Origin: Marinobacter salinus
Lineage (GTDB): Bacteria; Pseudomonadota; Gammaproteobacteria; Pseudomonadales; Oleiphilaceae
Length of the DNA stretch: 64,000 nt
NCBI RefSeq assembly: GCF_001854125.1
Contig: NZ_CP017715.1
Span: forward strand, 1,302,001 to 1,366,000
Direction of reading: 5' to 3'
Made by a program: the position numbers and the translations under genes. The notes below the pieces were generated by a model. It was given only the letters and a program-made list of their open reading frames with translations. It ran no database searches and had not been told where the DNA came from. How positions within the stretch are numbered: position 1 is the stretch's first letter; each line of letters opens with the position of its first letter. Shown piece by piece: positions 25,021 to 33,409 of this stretch.

Positions 25021-25776
25021 TTATTCCGGTGACCGGAACACCGCCTGCGATAACCCCAGATCATCCGGAAGACCGACGATCTTTCGGACCTCACCATGCT
25101 CATCGCGGTATAAAACGGCAGGTGTCGCTGATATCGCGAGCGCCTCCATCAAACGGTTGTTATTCTCAATTTTGACCCGGAGTGGTTCCGGGATATTTTC
25201 CGGAGTATCAAGCCAGTCTCTGGGAAACTGACTGTCGTGATAATCGAGCTGCGCCACCGGGTCCTGTGAGGCGATAACACTTGCCGCTTTAGCCAGGCTG
25301 GTCGGCTGGATTATTCCAACCATAATGTGCCTCAGCTGGATTCCACGCTTCAGAAAAGCTTTGGCCTTTTCTCTGAACACAATGCAATAACCGCAATTGG
25401 GATCAGTAAAAACGTAGACAATCCGCTTTGCGTCCCCGGGTCCTTCCCCAATCCATGTCGCGTTTTCCAGTTTCGCCCAAGCCCCTGTAAGGTCCAATTC
25501 GGGCAACCAGGCACGGATATGTTCTGCACTCAGATTTTGTCCAAATCCGTCCACCATTTTGCCGATAACAACATGCTCGCCATCCGGCATGAGGTACAGC
25601 GAAACCGGATGACCATTTCTGCGTCCAACGTAGCCCTCCAGCCCACCCGGGGCATTGAACCTGGCTTCAATCTTCAGACCGTCGTCAATAAGGACCTGCA
25701 CTGCATCCGGGTACTGTCCAAAGGCTATCCCGGGCAAACAGACAAAAACCAAAATTACTTTAAGAACATCTCGCAC
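25021..25776 (-). CDS. Periplasmic thioredoxin-fold protein, DsbC/DsbG-like
   Basis: A 251-residue protein with a signal peptide (residues 1-20). The N-terminal region (about 21-110) resembles the DsbG dimerisation domain. The thioredoxin domain carries the redox motif FTDPNCGYC (Cys 128 and 131), the extension typical of DsbC/G, and the cis-Pro loop SATPAVLY. It could reduce or isomerise disulfides, or keep Sox thiols reduced. In the sox setting it may serve the SoxYZ carrier cysteine, in the way SoxS does, but that is inference. Confidence 0.85.
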   Translation of the reverse strand: MRDVLKVILVFVCLPGIAFGQYPDAVQVLIDDGLKIEARFNAPGGLEGYVGRRNGHPVSLYLMPDGEHVVIGKMVDGFGQNLSAEHIRAWLPELDLTGAWAKLENATWIGEGPGDAKRIVYVFTDPNCGYCIVFREKAKAFLKRGIQLRHIMVGIIQPTSLAKAASVIASQDPVAQLDYHDSQFPRDWLDTPENIPEPLRVKIENNNRLMEALAISATPAVLYRDEHGEVRKIVGLPDDLGLSQAVFRSPE

Positions 25777-25816
25777 TATGTTGTTATCTCATGGTTTTCT
25801 ATTGAAACTTCGACAG

Positions 25817-26329
25817 TTAGAATGATGCCATTTCCAGGTCCATTTCAACGGCATCTACGCCTGCCTGGGCACACATTTCATCAGTTTCTCCGGAAGGTGC
25901 TCCACTCACGCCCACACCTCCTACCGTCTCACCGCTGGCCTGTATTGGAACCCCGCCGGCAGACAGAAGAACCTTCTCAACCTTGCCAACGGAAAATGGT
26001 CCGGTGAAACGATCTTCCATGGCGGATGTCTTGCTGGTGAATGTCATGGCGGTATAAGCCTTCCGATAGCTGACTTCCAGCGCAAGGTCCATGGCGAGCA
26101 CATCGCGCAGCACGACCTGTGGGTGACCTCCCCGATCAACGACGGTGACGGCGACCTGAACGCCCTGTTCCCGGCACGTATCAATGGCGGTTTTGGCGAT
26201 GGTCAGAGCGGTGTCCATGGACAAGCGCTTGATTTCAACCATCACCGGTTGGTCTGTCTCCGCCGCATTGGCAAGTCCCGTTGCAGAGAGTGCTGCTGTA
26301 AACATCAGTGTCGATAGATTGAAGCGCAT
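25817..26329 (-). CDS. Exported GlcG/HbpS-family (DUF336) protein
   Basis: A 170-residue protein with a signal peptide (cleaved near residue 23, LANAAE), then a GlcG/HbpS domain: LTIAKTAIDTCREQGVQVAVTVVDRGGHPQVVLRDVLA, KAYTAMTF and GGVPIQ...VGGVGVSGAPSGETDEMCAQAG. HbpS of Streptomyces binds haem, and others in the family have unclear ligands. Here export and a place between the DsrE-like and DsbG-like genes suggest a role in periplasmic sulfur or haem handling. Spacing of 30-40 bp on each side fits co-transcription. Confidence 0.82.
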   Translation of the reverse strand: MRFNLSTLMFTAALSATGLANAAETDQPVMVEIKRLSMDTALTIAKTAIDTCREQGVQVAVTVVDRGGHPQVVLRDVLAMDLALEVSYRKAYTAMTFTSKTSAMEDRFTGPFSVGKVEKVLLSAGGVPIQASGETVGGVGVSGAPSGETDEMCAQAGVDAVEMDLEMASF

Positions 26330-26358
26330 GGTTTGTTTCCTTTAAATGGCCCAGTGCA

Positions 26359-26829
26359 TCAGGGGCGGACCAATACATATCCTTGTTCGACTCTCTCAAG
26401 AATATGGGCAACACCTACCTGCACAGGCTGACTTTGAGGATGGAGTTCAGGCCTTTCGCCCGTTGCTCTCTCGATCGTGTCTATGGTGTTCATACATACT
26501 GAGAACCGGACCCCTTGAGACATCAGGCTGGTAATCTGCTCCCGATGCTTGTTGTCGGCGTAAAGCAGTCGCACCCCGGGGCCAAACGTTGTGATCTCAA
26601 TATCAATCAGGTCCAGATCGTAATACTCAAGAAGATTACCAGCGACGCTCAGAACCTTTTCCTGCTTTTCCGGCTCATCATCGCTGAGCTGTAGAAGCAG
26701 GAACTTTTCGGCAAATGGCTTCTCCGGGTTTAAAGGCTCACCGGCGTGGAGGTTTGCACCGGCTGACAGCAGGATCAGAAAGATCAGCCCTGTCAGACCT
26801 CCTCTGGGTAAACCTCCCGCCGCTCTCAT
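26359..26829 (-). CDS. Exported DsrE-like protein
   Basis: A 156-residue protein with a hydrophobic leader (about residues 8-28) and a DsrE/DsrF-type alpha/beta fold. The key features are KFLLLQLSDDEPEKQEKVL, an EITTFGPGVRLL strand and a single conserved Cys in GVRFSVCMNTID, where DsrE-like sulfur carriers hold persulfide. Its start overlaps the end of soxB by 4 bp, so it is translationally coupled. Periplasmic sulfur transfer during thiosulfate oxidation is a reasonable inference. Confidence 0.8.
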   Translation of the reverse strand: MRAAGGLPRGGLTGLIFLILLSAGANLHAGEPLNPEKPFAEKFLLLQLSDDEPEKQEKVLSVAGNLLEYYDLDLIDIEITTFGPGVRLLYADNKHREQITSLMSQGVRFSVCMNTIDTIERATGERPELHPQSQPVQVGVAHILERVEQGYVLVRP

Positions 26830-28583
26830 GACGAATAGTCTTCCAGCCCCGGGTTACCCTCCACGTTTTTAAGGCGGGGAGTATTGAACTTGGTAATCCG
26901 GACCGTTTTCTCCGATCTCAGATAATCAGCGACCACATCCCAGATTGGCCGTCCCGGAGCTCGCGAGTTGACAGTGGCCCACCCGGCAACTTTGTACATC
27001 TTGTCGGCTTGAATCAGTTCTCCGTTATCCAGGCGCATGTCGGAAATACGGCCATTCATGTTCGCCGTCGGATCACAGGTATAGTCCATCCCACCTACCC
27101 GAACCATGTCACCGCCCTGCTGGTAGTACGGGTCCTTGTTGAACAGGTTGTCTGCCACGTCTTCCATGATCAGTTTCAGATCAGCGCCAGACATTTCCCG
27201 AACATAGGTTTCCGGATAGGTGATCGCAGTGGCGTTCATTACGTCGTCCATTGTGATGGCGTCTCCCGGCAGAACCGTGGTGCCCCACCGGAAACCGGGT
27301 GACAGGGAAATCTGAGCATCCAGAACCTCCCTCTGCGCATCACAAATCACCTGATCCATCGTTCCGTTGAAGTTGCCGCGGCGGTATAACAGTTCATCGG
27401 CGATGGCGAGTTTCTCTCCAAGCTTGTCCATGTAGGGTGCCCGGACTTCCTGGATGAAGCTGCTCATGGCAGCATCCGGCTTGATCAGGTCCGAAAAAAC
27501 CGGCAACAGTCTGTATTCATAGCCACGGACTCCGCTGTCTCCGATATCGAGGTCCAGAACAGCCACATACTTGCCGTTGGTGCCGGCATTACTGACCAGG
27601 GTCTTTCCACCAGGGTTCTTGACAACAGTTGGCTGCGGAACGGCGTCGTGGGTATGGCCACCAAGAATGGCATCGATACCGGTTACCCGGCTGGCCATCT
27701 TCAGGTCTACATCCATACCGTTATGGGAGATAACGACGACGGCGTTAACTTTTTCTGTTTCCCGGATTTCGTTGACCAGCGCCTGCATCTCGTTTTCCCG
27801 AATACCAAAACGCCAGTCCGGTATGAAATAGGAAGGGTTGGCGATCGGTGTGTACGGAAAGGCCTGACCAATGATCGCAACGCGCTTGCCACCAAGTTCG
27901 CGGATCGAATAGGGTTTAAAAACGCGGCCACTCATTTCGTCAAACGACTCGGCGCCCATAAACATGGCTTCGTCCGACAAAAAGATATTCTGGGCCAGAA
28001 ACTCACCCTCGAAGCTGTTTATGTTCTTCCGGATCTGTTGCTCCGGATAGGTGAATTCCCAGTGCCCCGTCATGATATCAATACCAAGACGATTGCTGGC
28101 CTCCACCATATCCTCGCCATTGGTCCAGTAAGCGGTCCCCGACCCCTGCCACAGGTCCCCGCCATCAAGCAGTAAAGAGTTTCCGGCCCCCGCCTGCTCA
28201 CGCAACTGGTCGATGAGCGTTTTCAGCTGGGCAAAGCCACCGAGGCGGCCATACTCCTGTGCCGCTTCCTGATAATTCAGGTAGGTAAAAGCGTGGGCTC
28301 GTGAGGAGTTTGCCGGGATCCCGAAGTGTTCCAGGAAATGTGATCCCACCAGATGGGGTACTTTACCCTTGCTGGGGCCAACCCCCAGGTTCACGTTGGG
28401 CTCGCGAAAATACACCGGTGAAAGCTGGGCGTGAATGTCCGTCAGATGTAACAGGCGCACATTGCCGAATTTCGGTATGTCGTATAACCCCTCTCCCCCT
28501 TTCGCCAGAGCAAGTTTCGGGGCAAGGCCGGCAATCGCGGCTGCTTGCATGGCCAAGAGAAAATCTCTGCGGGAAATCGACAC
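26826..28583 (-). CDS. soxB: Thiosulfohydrolase SoxB
   Basis: A 585-residue Tat-exported member of the 5'-nucleotidase family. SoxB releases sulfate from the cysteine S-thiosulfonate on SoxY. The leader is RRDFLLAMQAAAIAGL (residues 5-20). The dimanganese site is made from LLHLTDIHAQL, LLDGGDLWQGSG, GHWEFTYPE, VVISHNGMD and GGHTHDAVP. The C-terminal domain has the expected PETYVREMSGADLK. Length matches known SoxB. It is about 100 bp after soxK and overlaps the DsrE-like gene by 4 bp. SoxB marks the Sox pathway. Confidence 0.96.
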   Translation of the reverse strand: MSISRRDFLLAMQAAAIAGLAPKLALAKGGEGLYDIPKFGNVRLLHLTDIHAQLSPVYFREPNVNLGVGPSKGKVPHLVGSHFLEHFGIPANSSRAHAFTYLNYQEAAQEYGRLGGFAQLKTLIDQLREQAGAGNSLLLDGGDLWQGSGTAYWTNGEDMVEASNRLGIDIMTGHWEFTYPEQQIRKNINSFEGEFLAQNIFLSDEAMFMGAESFDEMSGRVFKPYSIRELGGKRVAIIGQAFPYTPIANPSYFIPDWRFGIRENEMQALVNEIRETEKVNAVVVISHNGMDVDLKMASRVTGIDAILGGHTHDAVPQPTVVKNPGGKTLVSNAGTNGKYVAVLDLDIGDSGVRGYEYRLLPVFSDLIKPDAAMSSFIQEVRAPYMDKLGEKLAIADELLYRRGNFNGTMDQVICDAQREVLDAQISLSPGFRWGTTVLPGDAITMDDVMNATAITYPETYVREMSGADLKLIMEDVADNLFNKDPYYQQGGDMVRVGGMDYTCDPTANMNGRISDMRLDNGELIQADKMYKVAGWATVNSRAPGRPIWDVVADYLRSEKTVRITKFNTPRLKNVEGNPGLEDYSS

Positions 28584-28623
28584 GGTCTTTTCCTCTCTCT
28601 GTCATTATGGGAATAGACGAATA

Positions 28624-28658
28624 ACCCTGCAGCCTGGGCAGCGCCGCAGACACAGGGT
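28624..28658. other. Intercistronic hairpin between soxK and soxB
   Basis: ACCCTG and CAGGGT bracket a GC-rich 23-base interior in the 97-bp gap of the sox operon. There is no T tract. It might be an mRNA-processing or partial attenuation element, and it may be incidental. Confidence 0.25.
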
Positions 28659-28680
28659 CAAGCATCCATTACGGGCACGT

Positions 28681-28986
28681 TTATCCGCCTATCGCGACAT
28701 TACGCCAGACCTCTGCCTGCTTCTTGCGCTGGGCAACGGATTCCTCGGCCAGTTTCAGAGCCTTGCTTGCCATACCCTTCGCTTTCTCATAATCACCGCT
28801 TTCCGCGGCGGACCTGGCAGCTTTGAGCCGGTCTGAAGTAATGGTCCACTGAAACGTTCCGGCGTCCTTGTGGGTACTCTCAGCCTCCGAGTAGATCTTT
28901 TCAAAATCCTCTTTCGGGCCTGCCAGGGCGGACAGCGATATTCCCAGGGCCAGTATTGCGCCAAGTGTCAGTAATGATTTTTTCAT
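28681..28986 (-). CDS. soxK: SoxXA-binding protein SoxK
   Basis: A 101-residue exported helical protein, MKKSLLTLGAILALGISLSALAG then a soluble body of Lys/Glu/Ala-rich helices (IYSEAESTHKDAGTFQWTITSDRLKAARSAAESGDYEKA, ending AEVWRNVAIGG). This matches the small SoxK (SAXB) family that binds the SoxXA cytochrome and aids its attachment to SoxYZ. It lies 26 bp after soxA. Charge and small size agree with the family. Confidence 0.85.
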   Translation of the reverse strand: MKKSLLTLGAILALGISLSALAGPKEDFEKIYSEAESTHKDAGTFQWTITSDRLKAARSAAESGDYEKAKGMASKALKLAEESVAQRKKQAEVWRNVAIGG

Positions 28987-29012
28987 TGCGATTCTCCCAA
29001 CTCCGTTCCCGG

Positions 29013-29852
29013 TTATGGACGGGTGGCCGGACCAACCACTGGCAGGCCATTGCTCATATAGGTCAGGAAGTACTCAAGATTTCGGTACTCCGTGCTTTGA
29101 GCCGGTAATGGTTCGGCACGAACGTTGTTATTGCACCCGGCAAAACGTCTGTGCAACGTACCCAGTTCGCCCCACTTGGAACGATGAACCGGAAAGTTTG
29201 ACGGTTGGCCCAACGCAGGCGATAGCAGGTCCGCACGTATCCAGTTGCCTGGATTCTGAACGTGACAACTGGCACAGGAAAAGTTCAGCTGCCCCCTGCG
29301 GCTGTAATAAAATTCCTTGCCATCCTGATAGGCCGCCAGGGCCGCAGGCTCATCCGGAACCTTGATGTCGAACTCTTTACCTTGAGAGGTGGAGGCCATA
29401 TAGGCTGAGATAGAGGCAATGTCGCCTTTCTTGTATCTCAGGGGCTTCTCACCGTTTTCCTCCCGACAACGGTTGATGGCCAGCTCAAGCGTTATGACCT
29501 CCTTCTTTTCCATATCGAAGTAAGGATAGTTCTGGCGAATACCAATACCGCCGTTTTCAAAGCAGCTTGCATAGGTCTTGCCATTGGCGAAGGGCGTTTC
29601 AAACATCTCCTTGCCTTCCGCAACGGCGAATTCATAGGGTGGGAAATCCTGCAGTGACTCCCACTGGGAACGTCGGTCGTCATCCAGTGCGTACTGGCCG
29701 TTGACGAATTCCTTGAACGGCACGTCAGGGAACCTTTGCTTGAAGTACTCAACCGCTTCTTTCCGGTCTTCTTCCGGCGAGTTTCCCGCCAGCGCCTGTG
29801 GCACGACCAGCGCCGCGCCCAGGGCGACCAGGATGATTTTCGCTTTAAGCAT
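29013..29852 (-). CDS. soxA: Monohaem sulfur-oxidising cytochrome SoxA
   Basis: A 279-residue periplasmic cytochrome c, catalytic subunit of SoxXA, which joins thiosulfate to SoxY. A signal peptide (1-22) precedes a domain in which the first haem motif of dihaem SoxA is absent. C97 and C129 are the likely disulfide remnant. The second domain has CASCH (193-197) and the cysteine-persulfide ligand C240 (RFAGCNNNVRAEP). The start at 29852 follows GAGGAGGATTGG. An upstream in-frame reading to 29879 is unlikely. The gene lies after soxZ and before soxK. Confidence 0.94.
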   Translation of the reverse strand: MLKAKIILVALGAALVVPQALAGNSPEEDRKEAVEYFKQRFPDVPFKEFVNGQYALDDDRRSQWESLQDFPPYEFAVAEGKEMFETPFANGKTYASCFENGGIGIRQNYPYFDMEKKEVITLELAINRCREENGEKPLRYKKGDIASISAYMASTSQGKEFDIKVPDEPAALAAYQDGKEFYYSRRGQLNFSCASCHVQNPGNWIRADLLSPALGQPSNFPVHRSKWGELGTLHRRFAGCNNNVRAEPLPAQSTEYRNLEYFLTYMSNGLPVVGPATRP

Positions 29853-29908
29853 GTCCAATCCTCCTCTGCGACGGTACAAAAGCCCGGGGCCCTGTCCGCC
29901 AACAACCT

Positions 29909-30220
29909 TTAGCCGATCGTCGCTGTGGTTGAATCACTCTCGCCTTTATTGTCCACCCAGCTGATCGTGAGCTTGTCTCCTTTCTTGGCACCTTCGAACC
30001 GGCACTCAAGGAACGGGTCCTTCGAAACGGCAGGGCCCCACTGAGCCACAAACACGTCTTTACCGTTATGGTTAATGGTCAATACCTGGATGAAATGGGC
30101 GGGAATCACATTACCGGCCGAATCCTTAACGAACCCGGAGTCCATGGGGTGCCGCACCAAGGCCTTGAGCGACGTTACGCCACCATTTTCTACTGCGCGA
30201 ACTCTGATACTGGAAGCCAT
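29909..30220 (-). CDS. soxZ: Sulfur-carrier complex subunit SoxZ
   Basis: A 103-residue immunoglobulin-like protein without a signal peptide, which is normal because it is exported by partnering Tat-targeted SoxY. Family features are VRAVENGGVTSLKALVRHPMDSGFVKD, PAHFIQVLTINHNGKDVFVAQWGPAVSKDPFLECRFEGAKKGDKL and ISWVDNKGE. It dimerises with SoxY and holds the carrier for SoxXA, SoxB and SoxCD. It starts 25 bp after soxY ends. Confidence 0.95.
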   Translation of the reverse strand: MASSIRVRAVENGGVTSLKALVRHPMDSGFVKDSAGNVIPAHFIQVLTINHNGKDVFVAQWGPAVSKDPFLECRFEGAKKGDKLTISWVDNKGESDSTTATIG

Positions 30221-30245
30221 TCTTTCTCTCCTGTCCTACTAGCGG

Positions 30246-30734
30246 TCAGCCGCCACAGCCGCCGACGGTCACTTTCACATTCTTGGTGGCCTTGTAAGCC
30301 TTGCCATCGGAAATAACCACCGCCACGACATCCGTGGTCTCGGCCATTTTCAGACGGTTGGATACAAATGGTAGCGTCCCTTTCGGGATCATGAACGATG
30401 CCGCCAGGGCATTCGGGTTCTCGGCGACCAACAATGCAATACTTGTCACGTTTGGCAGCGTAGTCTCGACGGTTACCGGCACCACGGCACCGTTCTGGGC
30501 AATGGTTGGCAGGTCCACGGATATCTTGTCGGATTGCTCCGCATCCATGCCGTATAGTTCGGAAATCGTTTCGTCGACGCCCGGTGTATTGAAAGCTTTC
30601 TTCGGCCAATTGCCTGCATCGGGAGCTGCAGCGGCCTCTACCCGAAGCGGCACCATTCCGGAAGCAAGTGCAAAACCCGCAACACCCGCGCCCAATGCGC
30701 CTTTCAAAAAACCTCTTCGTCTTTCGTCAATCAC
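30246..30734 (-). CDS. soxY: Sulfur-carrier protein SoxY
   Basis: A 162-residue protein whose terminal GGCGG carries the cysteine to which sulfur is bound during the Sox cycle. The Tat leader is DERRRGFLKGALGAG. The body matches SoxY (SELYGMDAEQSDKISVDLPTIAQNGAVVPV). The start is taken as GTG at 30734, since CGGAGGAGGAG lies just upstream and the RRR motif follows at once. The longer reading to 30776 overlaps soxX and places extra residues before the leader. An unusual start codon, therefore, but well supported. Confidence 0.94.
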   Translation of the reverse strand: MIDERRRGFLKGALGAGVAGFALASGMVPLRVEAAAAPDAGNWPKKAFNTPGVDETISELYGMDAEQSDKISVDLPTIAQNGAVVPVTVETTLPNVTSIALLVAENPNALAASFMIPKGTLPFVSNRLKMAETTDVVAVVISDGKAYKATKNVKVTVGGCGG

Positions 30735-30753
30735 GGCAACTCCTCCTCCGCTC

Positions 30754-31110
30754 TCAGAGCGTGTACAAATAATCAATAACCCGGTTGATCTCTTCTTTAC
30801 TCAGGATCGAGTGACGTCCGAATGGAGGCATCACCGTTATCGGGTTGAATTGGGTTTCGTCCCAAATGCGCTGGAACAGCATTTCCCGGTCCGGAAAACG
30901 TACTTTCATATTCCCCAGGGCCGGTCCGATATTGCCTGTCAACTTGCCGTCATCCATCTGATGGCAGGCCAGACAGTTTCCGTCCTTCCGGCTGAACGCC
31001 AGCTCCTTGCCCAGATCAATCTCGGCCTTGGTCGGCTCTGCAAACACCGACGGTGTAGCGCTCAGTGCAAGCGTGGTTAAACACACGGAAATTAACCCTT
31101 TACGCATCAC
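30754..31110 (-). CDS. soxX: Monohaem cytochrome SoxX
   Basis: A 118-residue periplasmic cytochrome c, partner of SoxA. A signal peptide (1-24) precedes CLACH (46-50), and the distal ligand is Met 94 in TVMPPFGRH. The compact form fits the monohaem SoxX class. It ends 19 bp before the soxY GTG. A gene order soxX-Y-Z-A is standard for the Kelly-Friedrich type pathway. Confidence 0.93.
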   Translation of the reverse strand: MMRKGLISVCLTTLALSATPSVFAEPTKAEIDLGKELAFSRKDGNCLACHQMDDGKLTGNIGPALGNMKVRFPDREMLFQRIWDETQFNPITVMPPFGRHSILSKEEINRVIDYLYTL

Positions 31111-31155
31111 TTAATCCTCCTCGGCACGTTTCAAATGGCACCGCCTCTCCAGCAA

Positions 31156-31833
31156 TTACTCTGTAAGCCCTTTGTCGAGCGGGCCGGTCGTGCTTGGTGT
31201 CAGGTTCTTGCCCACAGCTGAGTCCGTTACCTCCACCGTGTCCCTGCAATCCTTCATACAACGTTCGTTATGGATGTCTGGTCGGGGGTCTTCCCAGACA
31301 AAATTGTCTTCATTGGGCATTTTTACTTTTGGCAGTGTTTCCTTGTTGGCAACAAAATCCCCGTCCACGATGTAGTTCAGGTTGAGGACATAAGCTGTCA
31401 GCGCATACACCTGATCATCGGTCAAAGACTGAGGCGCAAAAAACGGCATGGCTCTGTGAATGTAATCCCACAGGGTGCTTGCATAGGGCCAATAACTGCC
31501 TACGGTTTTTTCCGGGCGGTCTTCCGTCAGGCTGCCATCGCCACCAGCGAGCTTGGGGAAGCGCCCCATACCCTCACCGAAAGCTCCATGACAGGACGAA
31601 CAATAGGTTTCGTAGACATTCATTCCTTCATCAACGGTGCCACTGCCTTCCGGCAGCCCTTTTCCATCTGGCCGGACATCAATATCCCATCCGGCAATCT
31701 GCTCTTTGGTTGCGGGTTCGCCATAGCCGTAATATCCGGCAGACTCAGCCTGGCAAGCCGCTGCCATAGACATCAAAAGCACCCCGGTTCCTAAACTGGC
31801 CAAAACTCGCGACGATTTATCAAACCTGAACAT
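31156..31833 (-). CDS. soxD: SoxD-like c-type cytochrome, electron acceptor of SoxC
   Basis: A 225-residue exported cytochrome with one haem motif (CSSCH, 78-82) and a leader in residues 1-29. It shows the SoxD pattern GYGEPATKEQIAGWDIDVRPDGKGLP.G.GTV.EG..VYETYCSSCHG, and RAMPFFAPQSLTDDQVYALTAYVLNLN near 130-150. A C-terminal CMKDC pair may form a disulfide. Many SoxD proteins are dihaem and longer. This short form has only one, so it resembles the single-haem class. It overlaps soxC by 14 bp, so it is the c subunit of the sulfane dehydrogenase SoxCD. Confidence 0.88.
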   Translation of the reverse strand: MFRFDKSSRVLASLGTGVLLMSMAAACQAESAGYYGYGEPATKEQIAGWDIDVRPDGKGLPEGSGTVDEGMNVYETYCSSCHGAFGEGMGRFPKLAGGDGSLTEDRPEKTVGSYWPYASTLWDYIHRAMPFFAPQSLTDDQVYALTAYVLNLNYIVDGDFVANKETLPKVKMPNEDNFVWEDPRPDIHNERCMKDCRDTVEVTDSAVGKNLTPSTTGPLDKGLTE

Positions 31834-33151
31834 TGTTCACACTCCCATCTGGCGTCACCTGCCAGGTCTGGATCGCATTCTTGTGGTAAATCGAATTGGT
31901 GCCGCGCGCTTCTTTGAGCTGCGAAAGCGTAGGCTGCACATAGCCGGTTTCATCGATTACCCGGGACTGCAACAACGCGGGGTTGCCGTCCCAGTTCCAC
32001 TCAAGTGAGAATCGTGTCAGCGATTTCGACATCACTGGCTCACGCAAACGAGCCTGTCTCCAGTTGCGACCACCATCAACCGACACATCCACTGCCTTCA
32101 CCTTGCCTTTCCCACTCCAGGCAATGCCTTCTATCTGATAAATACCGCTGCCTCTCAAGGGCATTTCCGGACACGGCGATGTGATAACGGATTTGGCCTC
32201 CATTACCCAGGTGAACCCATGAGCCGTTCCATCCGGCATGAGATCCGTGTACTTGGAAGTTTCTTCCCGTTGCATCCATGGCTTGTCACCGACTTCCAGG
32301 CGGCGCAACCATTTCACATGGGTGTTGCCTTCCCAGCCGGGAACGACAAGTCTTATCGGATAGCCCTGTTCCCGCCTCAGCGCCTCGCCATTCTGGGCAT
32401 AGGCAACAATCACATCGTCAAGCGCCTTCTCCATCGGGATGCTGCGGGTCATAGCTGCCCCGTCGGCCCCCTCTGCCAGCAACCACTTGCCTTCGGGCTT
32501 CATACCGACTTCCTGCAACAGGGTGGAGAGCCGGACGCCAGTCCATTCCGCACAACTGACCATGCCATGAAGGAACTGGAGGGAGTTCAGCTGGGCACCG
32601 CGCCATTCCATACCGCCGTTTGCGGGGCATTCGATGAAGTTGATCTGCGAAACACTGGGAAACCGCTGCAGGTCTTCCATGGAGAGAATAATCGGCCGGT
32701 CTACCAGCCCGTGGATCATCAGACGATGTTGTTGAGGATCAACTTCCGGACGACCCGCGTGGTGGCGCTCAAAGAACAGGCCATTCGGCGTGATAATGCC
32801 CTTCAGGTGCTGGAGCGGCGAAAAGCTGATCGAAGATGTTTTCTCAGCAGTAAGCCAGGGAACATTCCTCCGGATAACGCCTTTTTCGAAGGGCGACGGA
32901 ACACCGTACGGATCGGTAACAACACCCGGTCCAAGCGAGCGGGTCCAGGAGGGGATTTCCGGGGGATACTGGGTTTCGGCGGCACCAAGCCTGGGAGAGA
33001 TGCCGGCAAGGGCACCACCGACCATGGCACCACCCGCAGTGAAAAGGCCATTCCTCAGGAAGCGCCGGCGTTCATCTGATGGTAAACGTTCTGACTCTTC
33101 CAGGGCGATACCGGAAACGTCTTGCTTAAGCCGGCGGAGCTTGCCGAACAT
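31820..33151 (-). CDS. soxC: Sulfane dehydrogenase molybdenum subunit SoxC
   Basis: A 443-residue molybdopterin protein of the sulfite-oxidase family, Tat-exported (DERRRFLRNGLFTAGGAM, 27-44). The molybdenum-coordinating cysteine is C175 in NFIECPANGGMEW, with GVRLSTLL and VVPGWEGNTHVKWLRRLEV as the cofactor-domain motifs and a C-terminal dimerisation domain. It removes the six electrons of the sulfane sulfur while bound to SoxY, passing them to SoxD. It is the first gene of the sox run, with GAAGGAGG just upstream and the promoter at about 33250-33281. SoxCD allows complete oxidation to sulfate without sulfur globules. Confidence 0.95.
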   Translation of the reverse strand: MFGKLRRLKQDVSGIALEESERLPSDERRRFLRNGLFTAGGAMVGGALAGISPRLGAAETQYPPEIPSWTRSLGPGVVTDPYGVPSPFEKGVIRRNVPWLTAEKTSSISFSPLQHLKGIITPNGLFFERHHAGRPEVDPQQHRLMIHGLVDRPIILSMEDLQRFPSVSQINFIECPANGGMEWRGAQLNSLQFLHGMVSCAEWTGVRLSTLLQEVGMKPEGKWLLAEGADGAAMTRSIPMEKALDDVIVAYAQNGEALRREQGYPIRLVVPGWEGNTHVKWLRRLEVGDKPWMQREETSKYTDLMPDGTAHGFTWVMEAKSVITSPCPEMPLRGSGIYQIEGIAWSGKGKVKAVDVSVDGGRNWRQARLREPVMSKSLTRFSLEWNWDGNPALLQSRVIDETGYVQPTLSQLKEARGTNSIYHKNAIQTWQVTPDGSVNNVQV

Positions 33152-33233
33152 AGTTTTATCCTCCTTCGATGCCCTCTTGCGGGCTGTCGGCCGGCACTCA
33201 GTTCAGAGACTGAAAGGCGGTCTTGTTGTTTAT

Positions 33234-33249
33234 GTTATAAGGATATAAC
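33234..33249. promoter_or_regulatory. Palindrome overlapping the sox transcription start
   Basis: GTTATAAGGATATAAC has arms GTTATA/TATAAC and falls where the sox transcript should begin (about 33246). The position suits a repressor operator, perhaps of the ArsR family used by other sox clusters. No regulator gene is next to it. Confidence 0.45.
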
Positions 33250-33252
33250 TTA

Positions 33253-33281
33253 TTTATAGACTCCTAAGTGGCGGGTGACAA
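33253..33281 (-). promoter_or_regulatory. Sigma-70 type promoter of the sox operon
   Basis: On the minus strand TTGTCA and TATAAA are separated by exactly 17 bp. That is close to consensus and about 100 bp before soxC. It is the only strong promoter seen ahead of the 9-kb sox run. Confidence 0.6.
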
Positions 33282-33409
33282 GTACTTTTATGTGACTCGA
33301 CATTGGCTAAAAGATCTGATTTTCGGGAGGACGTTTTTCCGGAATCCAGTAAAATCACAAACAGGACAGCTGGTTACGAATCAACCAGAAACGTTTGGAG
33401 GGAACAGAA

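Noticed and set aside
33395..33397. TTG as start of the MBL gene divergent from soxC
   Set aside because: The ATG at 33410 has GGAGGG at ideal distance; the TTG overlaps that ribosome site.
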